From Anaerococcus sp. Marseille-P3625 (GTDB lineage: Bacteria; Bacillota; Clostridia; Tissierellales; Peptoniphilaceae): DNA of 64,000 bases. The notes beneath the pieces are model-generated. The model saw nothing but the letters and a program-made list of their open reading frames with translations. It did no database searches and was not told the origin of the DNA. Below are positions 55,887 to 64,000 of the stretch, piece by piece. The DNA lies in NCBI RefSeq assembly GCF_900232825.1, contig NZ_OCTP01000011.1, forward strand, positions 955,262-1,019,261. Direction: 5' to 3'. Each line of letters starts with the position of its first letter. The first letter of the stretch is position 1. A program made the position numbers and the translations under genes.

Positions 55887-56585
55887 TTGAAAACTATATT
55901 ATTAAGACTTAAAGGTCCCATGCAATCATGGGGCACTTCATCGCGTTTTGAAACTAGAACTAGCGATTATTATCCGTCAAAATCTGCAGTAATAGGGATA
56001 ATAGCTGCAAGCCTTGGATATAGGCGAGATGAAAATGAAAAAATTCAAAAGTTAAATGATTTGGACTTTGCAGTCCGCATAGACCAAGAAGGAATTTTGC
56101 AAAAAGATTATCATATTGCAAGAAGTTATAAGGCTAATGGCAATATTGATAGAACTTATGTAACTAAGCGTTATTACATGGAAGATGCTGTTTTTGTTGT
56201 GGCAATTTCTAATGAAGATGATATTTGGATTGATGAAATCCTTAATGGTCTAAAATATCCGTATTTTCAAGTTTTCATGGGTAGACGTTCTTGTCCAATT
56301 CCAGCTGATTTTATAATCAAAACAAGTGATGAAGATCCAATCAAAGCTTTAGAAAACTTAGAATGGCAGGCAGCAGCTTGGTATAAAAATAAACACAAAA
56401 ATTACCGAGCAGATATTTACGCAGATAAAAATTTAATTACTGAAAAACAAGCTAGCAAAAGAAATGACAGAGTGATTTCTTTCTCTCAAAAAGAACGTAA
56501 ATTTGCACCAAGATTTGAAGTTAGAAAAAACATAGAAATGGCAAGTGGTGAAGAAAAATCACTGGACTTTTTTGAAAGTATATAG
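55887..56585 (+). CDS. cas5: Cascade subunit Cas5e (CasD)
   Basis: 232-aa subunit that caps the 5' handle of the crRNA. It begins KTILLRLKGPMQSWG then SRFETRTSDYYPSKSAVIG, the Cas5 signature. FQVFMGRRSCPIP near residue 130 is also typical. A GTG directly after the cas7 stop could start it, but AGGTGAT lies six bases before the TTG at 55887, so that codon is preferred. Gene order is standard for type I-E. Confidence 0.95.
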   Translation: MKTILLRLKGPMQSWGTSSRFETRTSDYYPSKSAVIGIIAASLGYRRDENEKIQKLNDLDFAVRIDQEGILQKDYHIARSYKANGNIDRTYVTKRYYMEDAVFVVAISNEDDIWIDEILNGLKYPYFQVFMGRRSCPIPADFIIKTSDEDPIKALENLEWQAAAWYKNKHKNYRADIYADKNLITEKQASKRNDRVISFSQKERKFAPRFEVRKNIEMASGEEKSLDFFESI

Positions 56586-56594
56586 GGGCGAAAA

Positions 56595-58186
<1,592 letters not shown>

Positions 58187-58189
58187 AAA

Positions 58190-59083
58190 ATGCCACTTAC
58201 AGTAATAACTTTGAAAAATTGCCCTCCCTCCCTAAGAGGAGATTTGACAAAATGGATGCAAGAAATATCAACTGGTGTATACATTGGAAATTTCAACAGC
58301 AAAATCAGGGAGAAACTTCGGGAGCGTGTCGTTGATAGTGTTGGAATAGGCGAAGCAACCATGAGCTATGCATATAGAAATGAGATAGGATACAATTTCC
58401 AAACTCACAATTGTTCAAAAATACCAATAAATTTTGATGGGATCCCACTAGTACTAAGCCCAAAAAAGATTTCTAGTGAGAAATTAGAAACTAAGCACGG
58501 GTTTTCCAAAGCTTCTAAAATTAGAAAAGCAAAGAAATATAGTACTAATTCTAAACTAACAAAAGAAAACACAAAGCCTTATGTTATAATTGACCTAGAA
58601 ACAAGCGGTCTTAACCCAATTAATGATCGAATAATAGAAATAGCTGCAATCAGAGTTTCCAAAGAAACTAAGCAATATAGCTGTTTTGTAAAACAAGATA
58701 TAAAATTATCACAAACAATAAAAAATTTGACAGGAATAGATGAAGATCAACTAAAAAATGGAAAAGAAGAATCAGAAGCTATAAATAAGCTAGTAGAATT
58801 TGTCGGAAATTACCCAATACTTGGCTATAATATAAACTTTGACCTTAAATTCATTAACGAAGCATTAAAACGCCAATCAAAAAATAAAATACCAAACAAA
58901 ACTTATGATCTAATGAAATATGTAAAAAATGAAAAAATCTTTCTAAATAATTATAAATTAGAAACGGTCTTAAAAGAATATGGGATAGATGAAAAAGTAC
59001 CACATAGAGCCTTAGCAGATGCAAAAATAATACAAAAGCTTTTAAGTAAAATAGATGAATTGGCAAGTAAATTAAATTCATAA
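58190..59083 (+). CDS. cas2: Cas2e fused to DnaQ-like 3'-5' exonuclease
   Basis: 297-aa fusion. Residues 1 to about 95 are Cas2e: PLTVITLKNCPPSLRGDLTK, then STGVYIGNF and VDSVGIGEATMSY, which bridges two Cas1 dimers during spacer integration. After a basic linker (about 96-128), residues 130-295 form a DEDDh exonuclease: VIIDLETSGL with Asp135 and Glu137, then GYNINFDLKFI with the second aspartate, and HRALADAKI with the His/Asp pair. Cas2-DnaQ fusions are known in some type I-E systems, where the exonuclease trims prespacers. It is the last cas gene, 3 bases after cas1 and 60 bases before the array. Confidence 0.95.
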   Translation: MPLTVITLKNCPPSLRGDLTKWMQEISTGVYIGNFNSKIREKLRERVVDSVGIGEATMSYAYRNEIGYNFQTHNCSKIPINFDGIPLVLSPKKISSEKLETKHGFSKASKIRKAKKYSTNSKLTKENTKPYVIIDLETSGLNPINDRIIEIAAIRVSKETKQYSCFVKQDIKLSQTIKNLTGIDEDQLKNGKEESEAINKLVEFVGNYPILGYNINFDLKFINEALKRQSKNKIPNKTYDLMKYVKNEKIFLNNYKLETVLKEYGIDEKVPHRALADAKIIQKLLSKIDELASKLNS

Positions 59084-59143
59084 AGTGAATAAAAATTAGA
59101 ACAAGCAGGTCGTAAAATAAGCTAATAAGAGGGATTTTTTACT
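59084..59143 (+). promoter_or_regulatory. CRISPR leader
   Basis: Sixty AT-rich bases between the cas2 stop and the first repeat, ending GAGGGATTTTTTACT. The first repeats here are uniform while the far end of the array is degenerate, so this is the leader side. It is short for a type I-E leader, and no promoter could be recognised; the array may be transcribed with the cas genes. Confidence 0.65.
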
Positions 59144-59964
59144 GTAATACCCGCACACGCGGGGGTGATCCTATGGAACTGGTAAGACTCGTATAGAACT
59201 TATCGTAATACCCGCACACGCGGGGGTGATCCTATCAAACACTTAAGACGTACCGATGCACTAAAGTAATACCCGCACACGCGGGGGTGATCCTGAGTAT
59301 GAAAGGTGAGATCAAGAATGCTCTACGTAATACCCGCACACGCGGGGGTGATCCTCCTATCCACTCTATGATTCAAATCGTCAAAATGTAATACCCGCAC
59401 ACGCGGGGGTGATCCTCGCCATTCATGCGAAAGCAAACAATATTTTGAGTAATACCCGCACACGCGGGGGTGATCCTAGCCTTTGACAATCAAGTGTTTA
59501 AAGCTTCAGGTAATACCCGCACACGCGGGGGTGATCCTATATATTTTTATCATTTAGATCATATAATCCAGTAATACCCGCACACGCGGGGGTGATCCCT
59601 TTTGTTTTTAGGCTGATAAAACTACTAATCAGTAATACCCGCACACGCGGGGGTGATCCTGCATATATTCAGCAAGATTGAAATTATTATCAGTAATACC
59701 CGCACACGCGGGGGTGATCCCATTCAGAGCGATAAATATCCACTCCATACCTTGTAATACCCGCACACGCGGGGGTGATCCTGATTTTCACCCTCACTAT
59801 CACGTTTTAATTGCGTAATACCCGCACACGCGGGGGTGATCCCAACACAGGCTCAATCGAAAGAGTAAAACTCACGTAATACCCGCACACGCGGGAGTGA
59901 TCCTATTTATTCTGGGTCTTGGGATAAGAAAGTTATGTAATACCCGCACACGCGGGTTTTATTC
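59144..59964 (+). CRISPR. type I-E CRISPR array, 14 repeats and 13 spacers
   Basis: Repeats start every 61 bases from 59144 to 59937. The 28-base repeat begins GTAATACCCGC, continues ACACGCG and ends GGGGTGATCC, with stem CCCGC/GCGGG around ACAC. Counting the next base, always T or C, as repeat position 29 gives 29-base repeats and 32-base spacers, the usual type I-E size. Repeat 13 has one G-to-A change (GCGGGAGTGATCC), and repeat 14 keeps only its first 20 bases before TTTTATTC. All spacers differ from one another; none was seen to match the rest of the window by eye. Confidence 0.98.
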
Positions 59965-60082
59965 TACTTTAACTATTTTAATTTTGATAGTTAAAAATCA
60001 CATATAATTGAATTATACAAATGTTTACTAGAGAAAGTTCAAAATCAATTTAATTAATTTTTTGTATAATTATTTTAATATA

Positions 60083-60110
60083 TTGCAAACCTATTTTAAC
60101 ATTGTATAAT
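60083..60110 (+). promoter_or_regulatory. promoter of serine peptidase gene
   Basis: TTGCAA at 60083-60088, 16-base spacer, TATAAT at 60105-60110, 37 bases before the start codon. Confidence 0.6.
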
Positions 60111-60146
60111 TATATAGTAATAATTATATAAATAGGTGGATTCAAA

Positions 60147-61088
60147 ATGAAAAAAGTTAAAAATAAAGGAAAAGTTATTTTTATTATTGGGGCTATTGTT
60201 TTAGTTTTATTGCTTGCTATTTTAGGCCTATATAAGAATAGAATTTTTAAATCTAGAACTTTTAGAAAATTTTATGATAGAATTGATTTTGCACTTGACA
60301 CTAAGGAGCTAAAAATTCCTGAAGATGCTCTTTCATTTTCGGTTTATGACATAAATAAGGACAAATATTTATTTTATGAAGGTGCTGGACAATTGCCTAC
60401 TGTTGCAAGTTTGTCTAAACTTTTTGCCATTGATTATGCTATGACTAAGGTAAAACTGGATGATACTATTGAAGTTAATCAAGATATCTTAGACCTTGTT
60501 CCTAGTGACTCATCTTTAGCTGATTTAAAAGTTGGCAAATACACAACTAAGCAAATAATGCAAGCTATGCTTGTCCCATCTGGCAACGATGCTGCTTATG
60601 CTTTGGCATATAATATTGGCAAAAATGACCTGGGAGATGGCTATAGTGAAAAAGAATATGTAGATTATTTTGTAAAAAATCTCAGCCAATATTTAGCAAA
60701 TGAGGGTTATAGTAAAACACATTTGTTTGATCCGAGTGGATTTTCAACTCAAGCTGATACCAATTTAGATGATATTAATAGAGTGACTCTTAAACTTATT
60801 GATTATGATTTTGTCAAAGAATGTATGGGAGAAAGTTCTTTTACCATAAAAACTGACCAAGGGGATATTACTTGGAAAAATACTAATGAATTTTTGGATA
60901 AAAAATCAGCATTTTACAATGAAGATATCAAGGGTGTCAAAACTGGAACTATGGCTTCATCCTATAATCTAATTGCCTTGTATGAGAAAAATGGTGAGAA
61001 ATATTTAATAACTTGTTTGGCATCTCATACAAATGAGGATAGATATAAGGCTGTCCAAGCTGCTATTAATTCAATTATTAATAAATAA
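60147..61088 (+). CDS. D-alanyl-D-alanine carboxypeptidase-like serine peptidase (S11/penicillin-binding type)
   Basis: 313-aa protein with an N-terminal membrane anchor (about residues 8-27) and an extracellular penicillin-binding-type domain. The three active-site motifs are present: SLSK at 88-91 (nucleophile Ser88), SGN in VPSGNDAAYA, and KTG in GVKTGTMAS. This suggests trimming of peptidoglycan stem peptides, or a related beta-lactamase-like role. It lacks the C-terminal DacA extension, so it is a short member. AGGTGG precedes the ATG. It is a single gene with its own promoter and terminator. Confidence 0.85.
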   Translation: MKKVKNKGKVIFIIGAIVLVLLLAILGLYKNRIFKSRTFRKFYDRIDFALDTKELKIPEDALSFSVYDINKDKYLFYEGAGQLPTVASLSKLFAIDYAMTKVKLDDTIEVNQDILDLVPSDSSLADLKVGKYTTKQIMQAMLVPSGNDAAYALAYNIGKNDLGDGYSEKEYVDYFVKNLSQYLANEGYSKTHLFDPSGFSTQADTNLDDINRVTLKLIDYDFVKECMGESSFTIKTDQGDITWKNTNEFLDKKSAFYNEDIKGVKTGTMASSYNLIALYEKNGEKYLITCLASHTNEDRYKAVQAAINSIINK

Positions 61089-61091
61089 TTT

Positions 61092-61116
61092 CCTAGCTTA
61101 AATGCTAGGATTTTTT
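61092..61116 (+). terminator. intrinsic terminator of serine peptidase gene
   Basis: CCTAGC and GCTAGG form a 6-bp stem with a 6-base loop, followed by ATTTTTT directly after the stop codon. Confidence 0.85.
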
Positions 61117-61222
61117 ATGCTTTAATTTTTTATTATTAATTCCTGAAAGATCTAATTTATCAAGTTTAGCTTTTATTTTTTACTTGAAATATAAATATTT
61201 ATAAATTATTTTGTAAAATTAT

Positions 61223-61251
61223 TTGACATTTACATTATTAGTGGTTATAAT
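61223..61251 (+). promoter_or_regulatory. promoter of first T-box/binding protein unit
   Basis: Consensus TTGACA at 61223-61228, exactly 17 bases, TATAAT at 61246-61251. The T-box starts about 14 bases later. Confidence 0.9.
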
Positions 61252-61264
61252 ACTATTATCAATT

Positions 61265-61535
61265 AAAAGCGATGAAGTGGAAGAGTAATTGATTATTATT
61301 TTTTATAGAGAGGTATCAGTTGGTGAAAGATACTAAAATAAATTCAATGAATATCCCCACCAAGCCAAACGTCGATATGTAGACGCTTTCGGGTACTCCC
61401 GTTACAGAGTTAATCATTAACTTGATCTAAGTGCATCAAACGATGAAAAAGAGTGGTACCGCGGATGGTATATTATTATTAAATTTACCCTTCGTCTCTT
61501 TAGCCAATAGGCAGAAGAGACGGAGGTTTTTTTCT
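61265..61535 (+). ncRNA. T-box riboswitch, specifier ATC (isoleucine)
   Basis: Opens with AGCGATGAAGTGGAAGAGTA, has the AGAGAGG stem I element, and the specifier loop TGAATATCC, giving codon ATC at 61353-61355. The antiterminator bulge is GAGTGGTACCGCGG at 61451-61464, where TGGT would pair with an ACCA tRNA end. The terminator pairs CTTCGTCTCTT with AGAAGAGACGGAGG and ends in seven T. Uncharged tRNA-Ile should prevent termination and turn on the branched-chain amino-acid binding protein downstream. Confidence 0.93.
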
Positions 61536-61567
61536 GCCAATATTAATACATTTAGGAGGAAATAAAA

Positions 61568-62725
61568 ATGTTAAAAAGAAAGTTATTGGCTCTAGCCTTT
61601 GCGGCAATGTTTACTTTTACAGCTTGTGGTAATGATACAAATGATAAGGCAAAAGAAGAATCAGATGTAATAAAATTAGGAAATTCTGGTCCACTAACAG
61701 GTCCTTTGTCAATTTATGGTATAACTACAGAAAATGGAATAAAACTTGCCATCGATGAAATCAACGAAGCAGGCGGAATTGACGGCAAAAAAATAGAATG
61801 GACAGGTCTTGACGATAAGGGAGAGATAACAGAAGCTGTTACAAATTATAACAAACTTATGGAAGATGGAGCCAATGCTATTTTAGGTGGCGTTCCATCA
61901 AAGCCTGCTCTAGCTATGGCGGAATCTGCAGCAAAAGATGAAGTTGTTTATATAACTCCAACTGGGACTCAAGCAAATATAACAGAGGGTAAAGATAATG
62001 TATTTAGAACTTGCTTTACAGATCCTTTCCAAGGGGAAGTTTTAGCAAATCTTGCAAAAAACAATTTGAAGGCAACTAAAGTTGCTATCCTAAAAAATCA
62101 ATCTTCGGATTATTCTATGGGAATTGCCGATGTGTTTAAGCAAAAAGCAGAAGAAGATGGTATGGAAATTGTAGCTGATGAAGCTTATGGAGATAACGAC
62201 ACAGATTTCAAGGCTCAACTTACAAAAATAAAATCTTCTAACCCAGATGTTTTATTAATACCTGATTATTATGAAAAAGTAGCTCTAATAGCTTCACAAG
62301 TTAGAGATGCAGGTATTGAATCAACTCTTATAGGTGCTGATGGTTGGGATGGAGTGCTTTCTGTAATGGATAAATCATCTTATAAAGACATAGAAGGATC
62401 ATATTTTTCTAATCAATTTTCATTAGATGATCCATCTGAGAAAAACCAAAATTTCATCAAAGCTTACAAGAAAAAATACAAAGATGACCCTACAACTTTT
62501 GCAGCTGAAGGTTATGACACTGTTTACTTGTATAAACAAGCCGTAGAAGAAGCCAAAACTAGCAAATGGGATGAACTTGTAAAAACCTTAAAAGCTATCA
62601 AGTTTGAAGGAATCACTGGATCTTTTACTTTTGATGAAAACAACAACCCAATTAAGACAGCAAAAATTATAAAAATAGAAGATGGAAAATATAAATTCGA
62701 CTCAGAAGTAGAAAGCAAAAAGTAA
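61568..62725 (+). CDS. branched-chain amino-acid ABC transporter substrate-binding lipoprotein
   Basis: 385-aa LivJ/LivK-type periplasmic-binding-fold protein. The lipoprotein signal ends FTFTACGN, with lipidated Cys20. The two-lobe fold is indicated by IKLGNSGPLTGPLSIYG, IDEINEAGGIDGKKIEW, ILGGVPSKPALAMAE and YGDNDTDFKAQLTKIK, all usual for Leu/Ile/Val receptors. AGGAGGAAATAAAA precedes the ATG. The T-box reading isoleucine controls it. The membrane and ATPase subunits are not in the window and may lie downstream, after the second binding protein. Confidence 0.93.
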   Translation: MLKRKLLALAFAAMFTFTACGNDTNDKAKEESDVIKLGNSGPLTGPLSIYGITTENGIKLAIDEINEAGGIDGKKIEWTGLDDKGEITEAVTNYNKLMEDGANAILGGVPSKPALAMAESAAKDEVVYITPTGTQANITEGKDNVFRTCFTDPFQGEVLANLAKNNLKATKVAILKNQSSDYSMGIADVFKQKAEEDGMEIVADEAYGDNDTDFKAQLTKIKSSNPDVLLIPDYYEKVALIASQVRDAGIESTLIGADGWDGVLSVMDKSSYKDIEGSYFSNQFSLDDPSEKNQNFIKAYKKKYKDDPTTFAAEGYDTVYLYKQAVEEAKTSKWDELVKTLKAIKFEGITGSFTFDENNNPIKTAKIIKIEDGKYKFDSEVESKK

Positions 62726-62785
62726 GCAAATCTTGCTGATTCTAATAATAAAAATACAAATTTAGGTATTATTATAAAAAAATCA

Positions 62786-62814
62786 TTGACAAAGCCTATT
62801 TATGATACTATAAT
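62786..62814 (+). promoter_or_regulatory. promoter of second T-box/binding protein unit
   Basis: TTGACA at 62786-62791, 17-base spacer, TATAAT at 62809-62814. The T-box follows within about 10 bases. Confidence 0.9.
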
Positions 62815-62823
62815 ACAAACAAA

Positions 62824-63094
62824 GCAATGAAGTGGAGCAAGTATAAGAAATTTATTTTACAGAGAGGTATCGTAAGCTGGAAGATACTAAATAGACTCTT
62901 AGAAACTAGCCACCAAGCCAAGCGTTGAAATAGTAGTAGGCGTTTTCGGGAACTCCCGTTACAGAGTTATTCATTAAATTGATTAGAGAGCATCAAATGA
63001 TGAAGAAGAGTGGTACCGCGGAGATGGTTTTAAATATGTATAATAATACCCTTCGTCTCTTCTACCTATGGTAGGAAAGACGGAGGGTTTTTTC
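62824..63094 (+). ncRNA. T-box riboswitch, specifier CTA (leucine)
   Basis: Same architecture as the T-box at 61.3 kb: GCAATGAAGTGGAGCAAG start, AGAGAGG element, specifier region AGAAACTAGCC and antiterminator GAGTGGTACCGCGG. The terminator arms are CCCTTCGTCT and AGACGGAGGG followed by six T. Aligning the two riboswitches at the shared CCACCAAGCC places CTA (62906-62908) where the first has ATC, so this one should sense tRNA-Leu. Confidence 0.9.
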
Positions 63095-63115
63095 TACCAA
63101 ATTTGGAGGAAAAAA

Positions 63116-64000
63116 ATGAAAAACAAAATGAAACTTTTATCAATCGTACTTGCAGCATTTACAATTTTTACAGCTTGTGCCAATGGAGAGAATCAAAAAT
63201 CAGAAGACGATTCGACAATTAAAATCGGCTCAACATTTCCACTTACAGGCCAATACTCAAATTATGGGACTTCGACCCTTAATGGAATACAAATGGCAAT
63301 TGATGAAATTAATAAAAATGGTGGAATTGGGGGCAAAGAAATTAACCTCGAATCTATGGATGACAAGGGAGAAATTACCGATTCTGTAACAAGTTATAAC
63401 AAATTAGTTGAAGATGGAGTTAGCGCTGTTATTGGGACTAATACTTCAACTCCGTCAAATGCCATAGCAGAAGCTTCTCAAAAAGATGGAATTCCAGTTA
63501 TAACTCCAACGGGAACAGAAGAAAGCATAACAGCTGGAAAAGCAAATGTCTTTAGAGCTTGCTTTACCAATCCTTATCAAGGAAATTTATTGGCGATTTT
63601 TGCCAAAGATACCCTAAAAGCAAAAACTGCAGCAATTTTAGTTAATACTTCATCAGATTATTCAACAGGAATTGCCCAAGCTTTTGAAGATAAGGCCAAA
63701 GAACTTGGAATAGAAGTTTTGGCTAAGGAAAATTATGGGGATAATGACACAGATTTTAAAGCTCAATTGACATCAATTGCCAAAGTTAAGGCCGATGTTT
63801 TGCTTTTGCCAGAATATTATGAGAAATTAGCACTTATAACCCCTCAAGCAAGAGATGCCGGAATTACTTCTTACTTTTTGGGTGGCGATGGTTGGGATGG
63901 AATTATCAAAACAATGGATAAATCAAGTATGGATGTGATAGAAAAATCATATTTTACCAACCATTTCTCAATAGAAGATAAAGATAAAAAAGTATCTGAA
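63116..64000 (+). CDS. second branched-chain amino-acid binding lipoprotein (partial)
   Basis: Runs off the window after 295 codons without a stop. It begins MKNKMKLLSIVLAAFTIF with lipobox FTACAN, and continues IKIGSTFPLTGQYSNYGTS, IDEINKNGGIGGKEINL and YGDNDTDFKAQLTSIA. It is a clear paralogue of the preceding protein, about half identical by eye. GGAGG lies six bases before the ATG. It is controlled by a T-box predicted to read leucine codon CTA. The pair probably delivers to one shared permease or to two with different preferences. Confidence 0.92.
   Translation, partial: MKNKMKLLSIVLAAFTIFTACANGENQKSEDDSTIKIGSTFPLTGQYSNYGTSTLNGIQMAIDEINKNGGIGGKEINLESMDDKGEITDSVTSYNKLVEDGVSAVIGTNTSTPSNAIAEASQKDGIPVITPTGTEESITAGKANVFRACFTNPYQGNLLAIFAKDTLKAKTAAILVNTSSDYSTGIAQAFEDKAKELGIEVLAKENYGDNDTDFKAQLTSIAKVKADVLLLPEYYEKLALITPQARDAGITSYFLGGDGWDGIIKTMDKSSMDVIEKSYFTNHFSIEDKDKKVSE

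Noticed and set aside
59144-59964. Self-targeting spacers
   Set aside because: By eye no spacer matched other parts of the window; a whole-genome search would be needed.

Overview
The window is low-GC, AT-rich DNA of Gram-positive anaerobe type. Intrinsic terminators, AGGAGG ribosome binding sites, T-box riboswitches and very large InlB-repeat/Cna-B surface proteins point to a Gram-positive anaerobic coccus of the Peptoniphilaceae. Anaerococcus is my best guess; this is inferred from gene content and protein style, not from a search.

Layout. 0-1.5 kb: guaA. 1.9-7.1 kb: a decayed accessory patch with three GNAT acetyltransferase genes (one killed by a nonsense codon), a truncated and frameshifted AlbA-type ATP-binding regulator, a long structured repeat and an ISL3-family insertion sequence. 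7.1-17 kb: a potassium-uptake locus. The leftward operon runs small membrane ORF, kdpF, TPR gene, kdpA, kdpB, kdpC, kdpE and a KdpD lacking its N-terminal domain. Divergent from it is a second KdpD-like gene that has the N-terminal domain but no kinase. Tandem direct repeats in the shared intergenic region are likely KdpE sites. 17-23.6 kb: an unknown protein, a PH-domain membrane protein, a DUF2254 membrane protein and an MgtA-type Mg2+ ATPase, interspersed with two more copies of the structured repeat. 24-30.7 kb: an isochorismatase-family hydrolase and a threonine operon, lysC-asd-hom-thrC::thrB, ending in one gene that fuses threonine synthase to homoserine kinase.

31-49.5 kb: three very large secreted or surface proteins (about 2356, 2469 and 1051 aa). 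Only the middle one has a recognisable wall anchor, with an unusual NPRTS motif. The first and third are preceded by nearly identical promoter and initial-transcript sequences followed by terminator-like hairpins, suggesting co-regulation. 49.7-60 kb: a complete type I-E CRISPR-Cas locus (cas3-cse1-cse2-cas7-cas5-cas6e-cas1-cas2) whose Cas2 carries a DnaQ-like exonuclease domain, followed by an array of 14 repeats and 13 spacers. 60-64 kb: a penicillin-binding-type serine peptidase and two tandem branched-chain amino-acid binding lipoproteins. Each lipoprotein gene has its own promoter and T-box; the specifier codons read as ATC (Ile) and CTA (Leu). The second gene runs off the window.

Most novel-looking items: the three-copy structured repeat with compensatory hairpin differences, the shared promoter-leader of the surface protein genes, the overlapping split of KdpD with extra small proteins in the kdp operon, and the ThrC-ThrB fusion.
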